A stretch of DNA of 64,000 nucleotides from F23-D06 sp045130275 (lineage in GTDB: Bacteria; Bacteroidota; Bacteroidia; Bacteroidales; WCHB1-69). Numbering within the stretch: the first letter of the stretch is position 1; each line of letters begins with the position of its first letter. The stretch lies in NCBI GenBank assembly GCA_045130275.1, contig JBGUPL010000081.1, positions 1-64,000 on the forward strand, given 5' to 3'. Positions 33,037 to 40,707 of this stretch are shown here, in pieces. The notes beneath the pieces were generated by a model. That model was not told where the DNA came from and did not search any database. It saw nothing but the letters and a program-made list of their open reading frames with translations. A program made the position numbers and the translations under genes.

Positions 33037-33101
33037 GGCGTATCGCATACGCAGTATCGCATACGCCCTATCTGTAGAGACGCGCCATGGCACGTCTCTA
33101 C
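33037..33101. repeat. Hairpin repeats after ksgA (14-bp unit and family D palindrome)
   Basis: Two 14-bp repeats GTATCGCATACGC(A/C), forming GCGTAT-CGC-ATACGC (33038-33052) and GTAT-CGC-ATAC (33054-33064). Then GTAGAGACG (33074-33082) pairs with CGTCTCTAC (33093-33101) around GCC-AT-GGC. Likely folds in RNA; it may serve as ksgA terminator, though there is no T tract. Confidence 0.7.
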
Positions 33102-33141
33102 GACGGGAAAAACATTTCTCCCCACATATCCGTATTTTGTC

Positions 33142-33149
33142 TATCTTTG
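33142..33149 (+). promoter_or_regulatory. -7 element for rarA
   Basis: TATCTTTG, 19 bp before the ATG at 33169. Confidence 0.65.
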
Positions 33150-33168
33150 CGCGGTCAAATTCCGTGTC

Positions 33169-35451
33169 ATGCAGAAACAGCCGTTAGCAGAGATCCTTCG
33201 CCCGCACTCTATTGAGGGCTACATCGGTCAGGAGCACCTGATGGGTGAGGGGGCGGTGTTGCGCACGGCCATCGAGAGCGGCAACATCCAATCGATGATC
33301 TTCTGGGGACCGCCGGGCGTGGGCAAAACGACTCTCGCACTGTTGATTGCGCAATCCATCGACGCGGAGTTTTTCACACTCAGCGCCATCAGCAGCGGCG
33401 TGAAGGACATTCGCGAAGTCATCGACAAGGCCAAGAAGTCCGAAAAACGCTGCATCCTCTTCATCGACGAAATCCACCGCTTCTCCAAGTCGCAGCAGGA
33501 CTCGCTGCTCGGCGCGGTGGAGCAGGGCGTGGTCACCCTCATCGGCGCCACCACGGAGAACCCCTCTTTCGAAGTCATCTCCCCGTTGCTCTCCCGCTGT
33601 CAGGTTTATGTTTTGAAAGAACTTTCCAAAGATAATCTTGAGCAGCTGCTGCAAACCGCTATCGGTTATTTGGAAGGGCAGATGAACTGCAAAATCAAAT
33701 TGGAGAACACGGAAGCCCTGATGCGCATTTCCGGTGGAGATGCCCGTAAACTACTGAATGCTATTGAATTAGTGTCTTGGATGACCCCGCCTGTGGATGG
33801 CGTCATTACGCTCACCCGCGAGCAAATCATCCATGTCATTCAGCAGAATTTGGCGCTTTACGACAAGAAGGGTGAACAACACTACGACATCATTTCCGCG
33901 TTCATCAAGTCGTTGCGCGGCAGCGACCCCAACGCCGCGGTCTATTGGATGGCTCGGATGCTGGTGGCCGGAGAGGACCCGCTCTTCATCGCCCGACGCA
34001 TGGTCATCCTCGCATCCGAAGACATCGGCAACGCCAACCCCAATGCGCTGTTGCTAGCCAACAACTGCTTTCAGGCAGTGAACGTCATCGGGATGCCGGA
34101 AGCGCGCATCGTGCTGTCGCAAACAGCTGTGTATCTGGCCTCTTCGCCCAAGAGCAACGCCTCCTACATGGCCATTGAGAATGCCTACGGGCTTGTCAAG
34201 CAGACCGGCGACCTCTCCGTGCCGATGCACATCCGCAACGCCCCGACCAAGCTGATGAAGGAACTCGGCTACCACAAGGGCTACCAATACGCTCACGATT
34301 ACGAACACAATTTCGTGAATCAGGAGTTCCTGCCCGAGCAGATTGCGGGTACGAAACTCTACGAACCGCAGAACAATCCTCGCGAAAACGAACTGAGACG
34401 CTATCTGAGAAGCTGTTGGAACGAGAAATACCGCTATGTGATGCTGTTGCTGGCAGCACTGACTTTTTTTTTTAAGATAACTTTCGCCCAAGATTATCAC
34501 TTTTCCCAATTTTATGCTAACCCGACAGGTGTGAATCCCGCATTGACGGCAGCTTTCGATGGCGTGGTGCGTGGTTCTGTCATTATGCGCTCACAATGGC
34601 TGGCGGTTTCCAAGCCGTTTATGACGATGGGCGCAGAGGTCGATGGCGCGGTCTATAAGAACCATCGACGGCAGGAATTGTTGGGCCTCGGGCTCACGTT
34701 CAACGGCGACAAGGCCGGCGATGTGAATTATCGTTCCGTGCAGGCGGTGTTGTCAATGTCGTACATCAAAAACATTGGCCGCCACAGCCGTCACAAACTC
34801 GGACTGGGACTATACGGGGGCATCATCAATAACCATTTTGATGTGGATCCCAGTACATGGGATATGCAGTTCGTGGATGGTGTTTTCTATCCCTATCTTC
34901 CTAGTGGTGAGAATTTTGAGACAATCCAACGACTGTACGCGGATTTCGGCGCGGGAGCGTTTTGGAGCTTTTTGCCCACCAAGACGGTGCTCTTGCGGGC
35001 TGCAGTCAGTGCCTCGCATATCAACCGACCATTCTATGGCTTCGGGGAGAGCAATGCGCGGCTGCCCGTGAAGTACACCGCCCATTTCTATTCGCAGATT
35101 GCTCTTAGTCGCGAAATCTCTTTGTCTCCAATGTTTTACGCTTCCTGGCAACGTTCGCTCAGCGAGTATTTGTTCGGATGTAATGTGGAATATTTCAACA
35201 AGAAAAACAGCTATACCACGCTTTATACGTTAGGCGGCGGACTCCTTTACCGATGGAATGATGCGCTGATTTTCAATGGATTTGTGAGTTGGCAGAATCT
35301 CCGCTTCTCCATCGCATACGATGTCAATGTGTCGCCGTTTGTGGTGGCTACGCACGGGCGCGGCGGTCTGGAAATCGCCGTGTCTTACATTTTCAAGAAG
35401 AGGACTATTACGAGGATTGGGAAGGAACCGTGTCCGTATGACATTATGTAA
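33169..35451 (+). CDS. rarA: RarA AAA ATPase fused in frame to PorP/SprF-type membrane protein
   Basis: 760 residues in one open frame. Residues 1-424 are the replication-associated recombination protein RarA/MgsA: Walker A GPPGVGKT (47-54), Walker B FIDE (98-101), sensor GATTEN, and the C-terminal YQYAHDYEHNF...FLPE region, ending LRRYLRSCWNEKYRYV as other RarA proteins do. Residue 425 is a Met (ATG 34441) that begins a typical signal peptide MLLLAALTFFFKITFAQ and a PorP/SprF outer-membrane protein (QDYHFSQFYANPTGVNPAL, family hallmark). A cytosolic ATPase with an internal export signal cannot work as one chain, so read-through is likely an artefact of a lost stop or a homopolymer error; a run of ten T lies at 34467-34476. 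Confidence 0.82.
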   Translation: MQKQPLAEILRPHSIEGYIGQEHLMGEGAVLRTAIESGNIQSMIFWGPPGVGKTTLALLIAQSIDAEFFTLSAISSGVKDIREVIDKAKKSEKRCILFIDEIHRFSKSQQDSLLGAVEQGVVTLIGATTENPSFEVISPLLSRCQVYVLKELSKDNLEQLLQTAIGYLEGQMNCKIKLENTEALMRISGGDARKLLNAIELVSWMTPPVDGVITLTREQIIHVIQQNLALYDKKGEQHYDIISAFIKSLRGSDPNAAVYWMARMLVAGEDPLFIARRMVILASEDIGNANPNALLLANNCFQAVNVIGMPEARIVLSQTAVYLASSPKSNASYMAIENAYGLVKQTGDLSVPMHIRNAPTKLMKELGYHKGYQYAHDYEHNFVNQEFLPEQIAGTKLYEPQNNPRENELRRYLRSCWNEKYRYVMLLLAALTFFFKITFAQDYHFSQFYANPTGVNPALTAAFDGVVRGSVIMRSQWLAVSKPFMTMGAEVDGAVYKNHRRQELLGLGLTFNGDKAGDVNYRSVQAVLSMSYIKNIGRHSRHKLGLGLYGGIINNHFDVDPSTWDMQFVDGVFYPYLPSGENFETIQRLYADFGAGAFWSFLPTKTVLLRAAVSASHINRPFYGFGESNARLPVKYTAHFYSQIALSREISLSPMFYASWQRSLSEYLFGCNVEYFNKKNSYTTLYTLGGGLLYRWNDALIFNGFVSWQNLRFSIAYDVNVSPFVVATHGRGGLEIAVSYIFKKRTITRIGKEPCPYDIM
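34441..35451 (+). other. Likely independent PorP/SprF reading (internal start)
   Basis: 336 residues if translation starts at ATG 34441. Signal peptide then QDYHFSQFYANP and VNPALTAAFDG, the standard N-terminus of type IX secretion system PorP/SprF proteins, which sit in the outer membrane and interact with secreted partners. The barrel end (GLEIAVSYIFKKR) supports an outer-membrane beta-barrel. The next gene encodes a PorE-like OmpA protein, a natural partner. The ten-T run (34467-34476) falls inside the signal-peptide codons FFF; gain or loss of one T would put the frame on a stop (TAA) within a few codons. Confidence 0.75.
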
Positions 35452-35548
35452 TGGTTAATGGTTAAAGGTTAAAGGTTAATGGTTAAAGGTTAATGGTTAA
35501 GGGTTAAGGGTTAAGGGTTAGTGTTTAAGGGTTAATGGTTAAGGGTTA
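35449..35548 (+). repeat. GGTTAAA/GGTTAAT heptamer array
   Basis: About 13 heptamers GGTTAAT, GGTTAAA, GGTTAAG, starting with the stop codon of the rarA-porP frame (TGTAATGGTTAATGG). Each monomer carries TAA, so all three frames are closed. The same monomers occur at 61126-61190 and in degenerate form at 12187-12232 and 37758-37815. Confidence 0.8.
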
Positions 35549-35590
35549 TTCCTTGAGCGGCCCCGGTAGGGGCAAGAGTTCGGTAGGGCA
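35549..35590 (+). repeat. Family B element, copy at 35.5 kb
   Basis: TTCCTTGAGCGGCCCCGGTA followed by GGGGCAAGAGTTCGGTAGGG; stem GCCCC-GGTA-GGGGC. It follows the heptamer array. The same layout occurs at 53727-53770, where GCCCC-GATA-GGGGC is found, and at 6533-6560 with GCCTC-GAA-GAGGC. Confidence 0.75.
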
Positions 35591-35620
35591 GGTCGGAGGG
35601 TTAGCAAATTCAAAGAGAAA

Positions 35621-37249
35621 ATGAAGAGCAAATCGTTTATAATAAGGAATTTATGTGTTGCCGTTATGGTGCTGTCCTTGTGGAATTCTGCTGGGGCTCA
35701 GAGCGGCGATGCATCTGTTCTGCCCACAACGGATTCTATTATCGTGACGATAAAACCCTTGCCTTCAGCCATAAATTCACATTTTTCGGAGTATGCTTGT
35801 CGGTTGTTGCCGGATTCCACTTTTTTGTTCACTTCTCTGCGCAACGATGCAGCTGAAGATCTTGAACATTTCTTTGAAACCAACTGGTACTGTTATATTT
35901 ACGAATCCAAAGCGATGCCGGAAAGGAGGTTCACGCCCGCAAAACCGCTGCCGTCGAGCGTTAATCATCCCAAGTATTTCAACAGCAATTTCTGTCTGAG
36001 TGAGGATGGGCAGCGGATGATTTTGACGCGTTGTGTGCGGGTAGGGGAGGGCGATTTGCACTGCGACCTGTGGCATACGGAAAAAGGTGGAAAAGGTTGG
36101 CAAAAGCCCAAACGGTTGCCTTCGGTTGTCAATGAAAACAACAGTTCCACGATGCAACCATGGCTGGTGCAAACATCTGATTATGAGATACTTTACTTTG
36201 TGTCTGACCGCCCTGGCGGGTACGGGAAGACCGATATTTGGTATTCTATTTTCAAAAACGGACATTTTCAGGAACCGGTCAACCTCGGGCCAATCATAAA
36301 TACAGAAGGTGATGAGGTTACCCCGTTTTACGACAAAACCCATAATATGCTCTATTTCAGTTCTGACGAACATCACAGCATGGGCGACTTCGATATTTTT
36401 TGCAGTGAGGGCGCTTTGGGAGGATGGCGGCCTGTACAACACCTTGACAAACCGTTTAATTCTGTCTATAATGATTTTTATTTTGTTGTAAATCAGGATA
36501 ATACAACCGGTTTTTTCTCTTCTAACCGTCCGTATCGCGATGTGGTGAGCGATGACACTTGTTGTAACGATATTTTCTATGTGGATTGGAAACTTCCTGA
36601 GAAAGAGACTATTGTCGCCGAAACGCTCCCTACCGTTCATGAAAAAATCGCCTCTGTGCTGCCGATCACGCTCTATTTCCAAAACGACTGTCCCGACCCG
36701 AAGTCTGTTTCCGACACTACCGCCAAAGACTATTTGGAATTATATAACACCTATATCGGTGATATTCAGGAATATATCCACAAGTCTGGCGAAGGATTGT
36801 CAGGTGAAGAGCAGCGCCGGGCCATGTACGCAGTGGCGGGGTTCATGTGCGACTCCGTGCAAACAGGCTATGCACGTTTACAGCTTCTGCAACAGTATCT
36901 TACAGAAGCGATGGCGAACGGCGACACTGTGGATTTGGTCATCAGTGGATTTGCCAGTCCGTTGCATAACAGCGAATATAACAAGCATTTATCTTCCCGA
37001 AGAATTGTCAGTCTGCTGAATTATTTGAAAAAGGCCGACAATGGGGTACTGGTCCCATATATTACAGGAAAGAAATCGGGACTGCGGTTGTATGTTTATC
37101 CGGAAGGGGCTGTGAATCACTCTTTTGAGACCGATGAGGTACGCGAGACGGTTTTTGGTTTGCGTGCCGCCAAGGACCGTAAGATTATTATTGCCAGTCC
37201 TGTCAAAAACAACGCGACCAACCATCCGCAGAAGATATCGAACGGGTAA
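35621..37249 (+). CDS. PorE-like PD40/OmpA-family protein
   Basis: 542 residues. Signal peptide MKSKSFIIRNLCVAVMVLSL...AGAQ. Residues ~100-310 have PD40-type beta-propeller blades (FVSDRPGGYGKTDIWYS, YFSSDEHHSMGDFDIFC, FFSSNRPYRD). The C-terminal part (about 420-520) is OmpA-like: DLVISGFASPLHNSEYNKHL, SSRRIVSLLNYL. In type IX secretion systems PorE combines such domains and binds peptidoglycan; this form lacks TPRs and a lipobox, so 'PorE-like' is the safe name. Encoded after the PorP/SprF part, hence likely one functional pair. Its 3' end overlaps the convergent PAP2 gene by 133 bp. Confidence 0.78.
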   Translation: MKSKSFIIRNLCVAVMVLSLWNSAGAQSGDASVLPTTDSIIVTIKPLPSAINSHFSEYACRLLPDSTFLFTSLRNDAAEDLEHFFETNWYCYIYESKAMPERRFTPAKPLPSSVNHPKYFNSNFCLSEDGQRMILTRCVRVGEGDLHCDLWHTEKGGKGWQKPKRLPSVVNENNSSTMQPWLVQTSDYEILYFVSDRPGGYGKTDIWYSIFKNGHFQEPVNLGPIINTEGDEVTPFYDKTHNMLYFSSDEHHSMGDFDIFCSEGALGGWRPVQHLDKPFNSVYNDFYFVVNQDNTTGFFSSNRPYRDVVSDDTCCNDIFYVDWKLPEKETIVAETLPTVHEKIASVLPITLYFQNDCPDPKSVSDTTAKDYLELYNTYIGDIQEYIHKSGEGLSGEEQRRAMYAVAGFMCDSVQTGYARLQLLQQYLTEAMANGDTVDLVISGFASPLHNSEYNKHLSSRRIVSLLNYLKKADNGVLVPYITGKKSGLRLYVYPEGAVNHSFETDEVRETVFGLRAAKDRKIIIASPVKNNATNHPQKISNG

Positions 37250-37761
37250 TGTACACCCACATAAATGCGACTGTAGCAGGTCAGCAGGGTGACTCCGAAG
37301 ACGAAAAGCGCTAACAGCCAGCGCCTTCTGACTTTCGTCCCAAGAAAGTAGAAGAAAAGCAGCGAAGAGGTCAGATAGTTGATGGCGTGGTTCGACGGAC
37401 AGCTGTAACGGCCTCCGTAGTAGTAAGTTCCGTCTTTTTTCTGAAGCAGATGCACCTGATGATCGCCATGATATTCAAAGTCGTGCGAAGGGCGTAACCG
37501 TTTTACCGTGGGCTTGAGGACACGGGCACCTATCGTGTCAGCCAGCAAGGTTACCACGGCAATGGTGAGCAAAATTTTCCATGATTGTTTCCGGTAAAAC
37601 CAGACGACCAATGCAGACAGAATCAGAAAGAAAACAATCCCGAATTGTGCGCTGGTAATTACCCACATCACTTTGTCCCAGAAAGGCGAGTTATGGCTGT
37701 TGATGAGCTGGAACAGGCTTTTGTCCCAGTCGAATGCGGAAGAGTGGAAAAGTTCAGTCAT
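37117..37761 (-). CDS. PAP2-family phosphatase
   Basis: 214 residues with about five membrane helices. All three PAP2 motifs are present: KPTVKRLRP, CPSNHA (P-S-x-H) and SRIYVGVHYPFD. Such enzymes remove phosphates from membrane lipids, e.g. undecaprenyl diphosphate or lipid A; with waaA and a GT39 enzyme nearby, lipid A or lipid-carrier dephosphorylation is plausible. The last 133 bp overlap the PorE-like gene in antisense, a large convergent overlap. Downstream end RTSSVSKE is the antisense of the PorE-like LRETVFGL region. Confidence 0.85.
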   Translation of the reverse strand: MTELFHSSAFDWDKSLFQLINSHNSPFWDKVMWVITSAQFGIVFFLILSALVVWFYRKQSWKILLTIAVVTLLADTIGARVLKPTVKRLRPSHDFEYHGDHQVHLLQKKDGTYYYGGRYSCPSNHAINYLTSSLLFFYFLGTKVRRRWLLALFVFGVTLLTCYSRIYVGVHYPFDIFCGWLVALFLTGLAIIILRSLAARKPKTVSRTSSVSKE

Positions 37762-37815
37762 TTATGAATGGTTATTGGTTGTTGAGGGTTAGAAGGTTAG
37801 AGGGTTAGAAGGTGA
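37758..37815. repeat. GGTTAGA/GGTTATT repeats between gtrA and PAP2 gene
   Basis: Degenerate GGTTATT, GGTTGTT, GGTTAGA, GGTTAGAGG units (7-8 bp period) fill the gap from the PAP2 start to the gtrA stop (37805-37807). Confidence 0.55.
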
Positions 37816-38188
37816 AGAAATAGTTCATCGTGAAATTCCAAATGGTGACGACGCCGATGGCGAATATTTTGGCGAGGTAGAAGTTCCATTTCAATTTTCC
37901 GTGTAATAGATAGATTGTTAAATTATTGATTATAAGTCCAATAACAGAGATTAAAAAGAATTTACCGTATTCAATGGGAATGTTCGTGTTGGTGCTTTGG
38001 AAGGTCCAAAGCCGATTCCAAAGGTAGTTGTTGGTGGCGGCGAGGATGAATCCGAGGGAGTTGGAGATGTACTTGTTCCAGCCGAATTTCTCTTTGCAGA
38101 GCCATGTGACGCCGAAATCGACCACCATGCCCGAAAAGCCGACCACGCAGAACTTCAAAAATTTGAGTATCAATGTTTTGTCTAACAT
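37805..38188 (-). CDS. GtrA-like membrane protein
   Basis: 127 residues, four membrane helices. The N-terminus FLKFCVVGFSGMVVDFGVTW, the YISNSLGFILAATNNYLWNR segment and the ending TIWNFTMNYFFTF match the GtrA family, which moves undecaprenyl-phosphate-linked sugars or assists glycosyltransferases. It starts directly after the stop of the GT39 gene (no gap), so the pair is likely a glycan-modification unit with the nearby PAP2 phosphatase. Confidence 0.9.
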   Translation of the reverse strand: MLDKTLILKFLKFCVVGFSGMVVDFGVTWLCKEKFGWNKYISNSLGFILAATNNYLWNRLWTFQSTNTNIPIEYGKFFLISVIGLIINNLTIYLLHGKLKWNFYLAKIFAIGVVTIWNFTMNYFFTF

Positions 38189-39850
38189 CTATCTGGGTTC
38201 TTTGATCTTTAGAGGCTTGCTGTTCGCCGACCGGCATACGAGGTTGTCCACGCAGATGACTAAAGGAGCGTCGGGAATGTACGGCACTTTGGTCGCAATT
38301 TTCACACTTCCGCCAGCGGGAATCACGATGTTGTCGGGTATGGGGCAGGTGATGGCATAGGATTCGTTTTCAAGCTTGTAAACAACATGTAACGTAACGG
38401 GCAGTTCGGGATGCGCGAAAATGAACGGTTGATCGTAGGTGTTGTGCAAAGTCAGTTTCAGATTCAGCGAATCGTTTTGCAAATGGTATTCGTCAACTTC
38501 CACGTCAATTCTGTTTGCTCCCTGGAAATTGTTTATTTTCAATAAGTTATATTCTTTGTTGCTGCAGTTGTAAATAATCTTGGTTTTTTCTTCTGGATAG
38601 GGTATTTTATAATTTGCGGGTTCAAGCACATATACCGGTTTGCCTTGGTATTTTCTGTCGAACTGCCAGATGTCGAACTGTGTGCGGCGATTGTAAACCG
38701 AGCTCAGCGCGGTTGTCTCATGGCCGGTGTGGAACCAATACACAGAGGGGATCTGAAACGAACTTGCGAACAGCACTGGAGTGTTGTCGCCGGGAGTAAT
38801 TTGGTCATAGAAAAACGAACATCCCTCCAAAATATCGTACTTCTCATCTCCGAGAAGCGGGATGAATGGACGTGAAACAAGGAAGAGGACGGAGATGGGA
38901 ATAAGGGCGAAATTCACCCATTTGACCCATCGTTCGTTGCAAAGTTCAGTGAAAAGGAGGAGAATCATGGGGACTGTCGCGGCCATGGTCCAATGCGGTT
39001 CGGCGTGCCCTTTGCCGGTCATCACCCAGAAGAAAACGAGGAATCCGATAACGGTGAAACCGCATGCGCGCAAAAACTTATCGCGCGTGTGGCGGTTTTT
39101 CCAACAAAACCAAATCGCAAGGATCAAGCATATCGGGTTGCAGACCATAAGCTGGAGCGGCAGATATTCCAGCATGTATTGGATTTTGAATGTCGTGTTC
39201 CGTTCTATCAGATGGTATTGAAAACTCGGAAAACCGTGGTGGATCTGCCACAAGATATGGGGTAAGAACAGAACGAGCGCCAGGAAGCCCGCAACGAGAA
39301 TCTTCGGGTCTTTCAGCAGACGCAGGTTGGAAAGGAGCACGAAAGACACCACCAAAACTGCCATGTATTTGCTGTAAAGCATGGCCGCTATGGTGATGGC
39401 GAGGAAGATAGCGAGCTTCCAACTCGGCCTTTTGACATATTTTTTATATAGCAGGAAGAACAGTGCGGTGAAGAAGAGCATCGGGGCGTCCGGGCTAGTG
39501 ATAAAGCCGTAGATGATGAATATCGGGATGGAAGCAGCAATCGCGAAAAAGGTGACGACAGCGCGGTTGGTGGTGAGTTTTTCTTCAATGGAAATGCCTA
39601 ATAGCAAGACTGTTGCACCATGTAGCAGGACGGTCAGAAACCGGATGGAGAGGTAGCCTTTGAAGAGGAGACTGCTCAAGAAGGTCATCAGGGCCACCAT
39701 GGGCGGGTGGTCGTAGTAGCCCCAGTCAAGAAACTTGCCGTAGAGGGCGTAGTATGCCTCGTCGGCGTGCAGGGGGGTGACGATGGCCTGAAACAGGTCC
39801 ACTAACACCCAAAGTGCCAACAAGATATAGAACAGTTTTTGCGGTTTCAT
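38189..39850 (-). CDS. Glycosyltransferase family 39 / ArnT-like membrane protein
   Basis: 553 residues. About ten membrane helices in the first 350 residues. The motif DEAYYALYGKFLDWGYYDHPP (first periplasmic loop, with Asp-Glu as catalytic base) is typical of GT39/ArnT-like undecaprenyl-phosphate sugar transferases. The last ~200 residues are soluble and beta-rich (NFQGANRIDVEVDEYHLQND). Probable transfer of a sugar from a lipid carrier to an envelope acceptor, perhaps lipid A or a protein. TATTTTTG promoter at 39859-39866. Confidence 0.88.
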   Translation of the reverse strand: MKPQKLFYILLALWVLVDLFQAIVTPLHADEAYYALYGKFLDWGYYDHPPMVALMTFLSSLLFKGYLSIRFLTVLLHGATVLLLGISIEEKLTTNRAVVTFFAIAASIPIFIIYGFITSPDAPMLFFTALFFLLYKKYVKRPSWKLAIFLAITIAAMLYSKYMAVLVVSFVLLSNLRLLKDPKILVAGFLALVLFLPHILWQIHHGFPSFQYHLIERNTTFKIQYMLEYLPLQLMVCNPICLILAIWFCWKNRHTRDKFLRACGFTVIGFLVFFWVMTGKGHAEPHWTMAATVPMILLLFTELCNERWVKWVNFALIPISVLFLVSRPFIPLLGDEKYDILEGCSFFYDQITPGDNTPVLFASSFQIPSVYWFHTGHETTALSSVYNRRTQFDIWQFDRKYQGKPVYVLEPANYKIPYPEEKTKIIYNCSNKEYNLLKINNFQGANRIDVEVDEYHLQNDSLNLKLTLHNTYDQPFIFAHPELPVTLHVVYKLENESYAITCPIPDNIVIPAGGSVKIATKVPYIPDAPLVICVDNLVCRSANSKPLKIKEPR

Positions 39851-39858
39851 AACGGCGG

Positions 39859-39866
39859 CAAAAATA
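39859..39866 (-). promoter_or_regulatory. -7 element for GT39-gtrA operon
   Basis: TATTTTTG on the minus strand, 8 bp upstream of the annotated ATG (39850), so the leader is almost absent. Confidence 0.55.
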
Positions 39867-39870
39867 CATA

Positions 39871-39908
39871 AAAAATGTGGAGACGATTAATATCATCTCC
39901 ACATTTTT
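39871..39908 (-). terminator. Terminator of tRNA-Cys gene
   Basis: Stem of 13 bp: AAAAATGTGGAGA 39871-39883 with TCTCCACATTTTT 39896-39908, loop 12 nt. It lies just after the tRNA 3' end on the minus strand and ends in T. Confidence 0.8.
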
Positions 39909-39909
39909 G

Positions 39910-39980
39910 AGGTCTCGTCCAGATTCGAACTGGAGTCAACGGTTTTGCAGACCGGTACCTAACCACTCGGCCACGAGACC
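39910..39980 (-). tRNA. tRNA-Cys (anticodon GCA)
   Basis: 71-nt minus-strand cloverleaf: acceptor stem GGTCTCG/CGAGACC, D-loop with GAGTGGTTAGGT, anticodon stem-loop CCGGTCTGCAAAACCG with anticodon GCA, T-arm CCAGTTCGAATCTGG, discriminator base U (39910), which fits tRNA-Cys. No CCA is encoded. The short variable region and the 71-nt length are normal for tRNA-Cys. Confidence 0.95.
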
Positions 39981-39994
39981 TTGATTTTGAGCGG

Positions 39995-40002
39995 CAAAAA
40001 TA
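39995..40002 (-). promoter_or_regulatory. -7 element for tRNA-Cys
   Basis: TATTTTTG on the minus strand, 14 bp upstream of the tRNA 5' end. Confidence 0.6.
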
Positions 40003-40151
40003 CACTTTTTTTTGATACGCCAAGCAGGGTGCGAGAAATATTTTTTCTCAAGATGTATTTCCCGCAGAACCTGCATATTTACGAGGGTGTATTCTGCGCA
40101 AATTTGCGAGTTCTGCGGGAAAATCAATATGAGTCGGAAGATGATACGTCC

Positions 40152-40586
40152 CTATTTCACCGGGTACGGCACCACGATATCGTCGCAGTACTCACAGCGG
40201 TAGGAGCGTTTCTCCTTGTCAACGAGGTGGAATACATGCGGGAAGTAGTGCTCCACGGAGGTGACGCAGCGCGGGTTTTTGCAACGGATGATATTTTCCA
40301 CGCGGTCGGGCACTTCCAGTTTCACTTTCTTGATGGTCTTCCCCTCCTCGATGATGTTCACCGTGGCGTTCGGGTCGATCAAACCGAGGAAGTCGTAGTT
40401 GATGTCGATGACATTGTTGATTTTGATGATGTCTTTCTTTCCCATCTTTTCGCTGTAGGCGTTGCAGATGAGCGCGACATTATAATCGGCCTTGTCAAGG
40501 TTCAGATAATTGAACACTTGGATGCCGTAGCCGGCGGTAATGTGGTCGATGACAATACCTTTTTCTATACTGGTGATTTCTAACAT
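40152..40586 (-). CDS. pyrI: Aspartate carbamoyltransferase regulatory chain
   Basis: 144 residues from ATG 40586 (MLEITSIEKGIVIDHITAGY). The longer frame (from 40679) only adds translated repeat text (Lys/Phe/Ser). PyrI binds nucleotides for allosteric control of PyrB. The zinc site is intact: C102-x4-C107 and C131-x2-C134. The pyrB gene is directly upstream on the same strand (121 bp gap, filled by repeats), so the order is pyrB-pyrI. Confidence 0.93.
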   Translation of the reverse strand: MLEITSIEKGIVIDHITAGYGIQVFNYLNLDKADYNVALICNAYSEKMGKKDIIKINNVIDINYDFLGLIDPNATVNIIEEGKTIKKVKLEVPDRVENIIRCKNPRCVTSVEHYFPHVFHLVDKEKRSYRCEYCDDIVVPYPVK

Positions 40587-40602
40587 GATGATTTTTTCTT
40601 TT

Positions 40603-40705
40603 GACTTAGACTTAAACTTAAACTTAGACTTAAACTTAAACCAGTGACCATTGACTATATTCCATTCCAACAAACACACAATTCACTGATCACTGATCAC
40701 TGAAA
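40603..40705. repeat. Hexamer array plus CACTGAT heptamers between pyrB and pyrI
   Basis: 40603-40641: six or more hexamers GACTTA and AACTTA. 40683-40705: CACTGAT repeated three times (7-bp period). The hexamers account for the artificial FKFKSKFKFKSKSK extension of the pyrI frame. Confidence 0.75.
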
Positions 40706-40707
40706 AC

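Noticed and set aside
35449..35548. Telomere-like GGTTAAA repeats
   Set aside because: The same heptamers are internal at several loci on a contiguous chromosome, so they are not ends.
40587..40679. 31-residue N-terminal extension of pyrI
   Set aside because: It translates a hexamer repeat (FKFKSKFKFKSKSK); the internal Met gives the conserved PyrI start.
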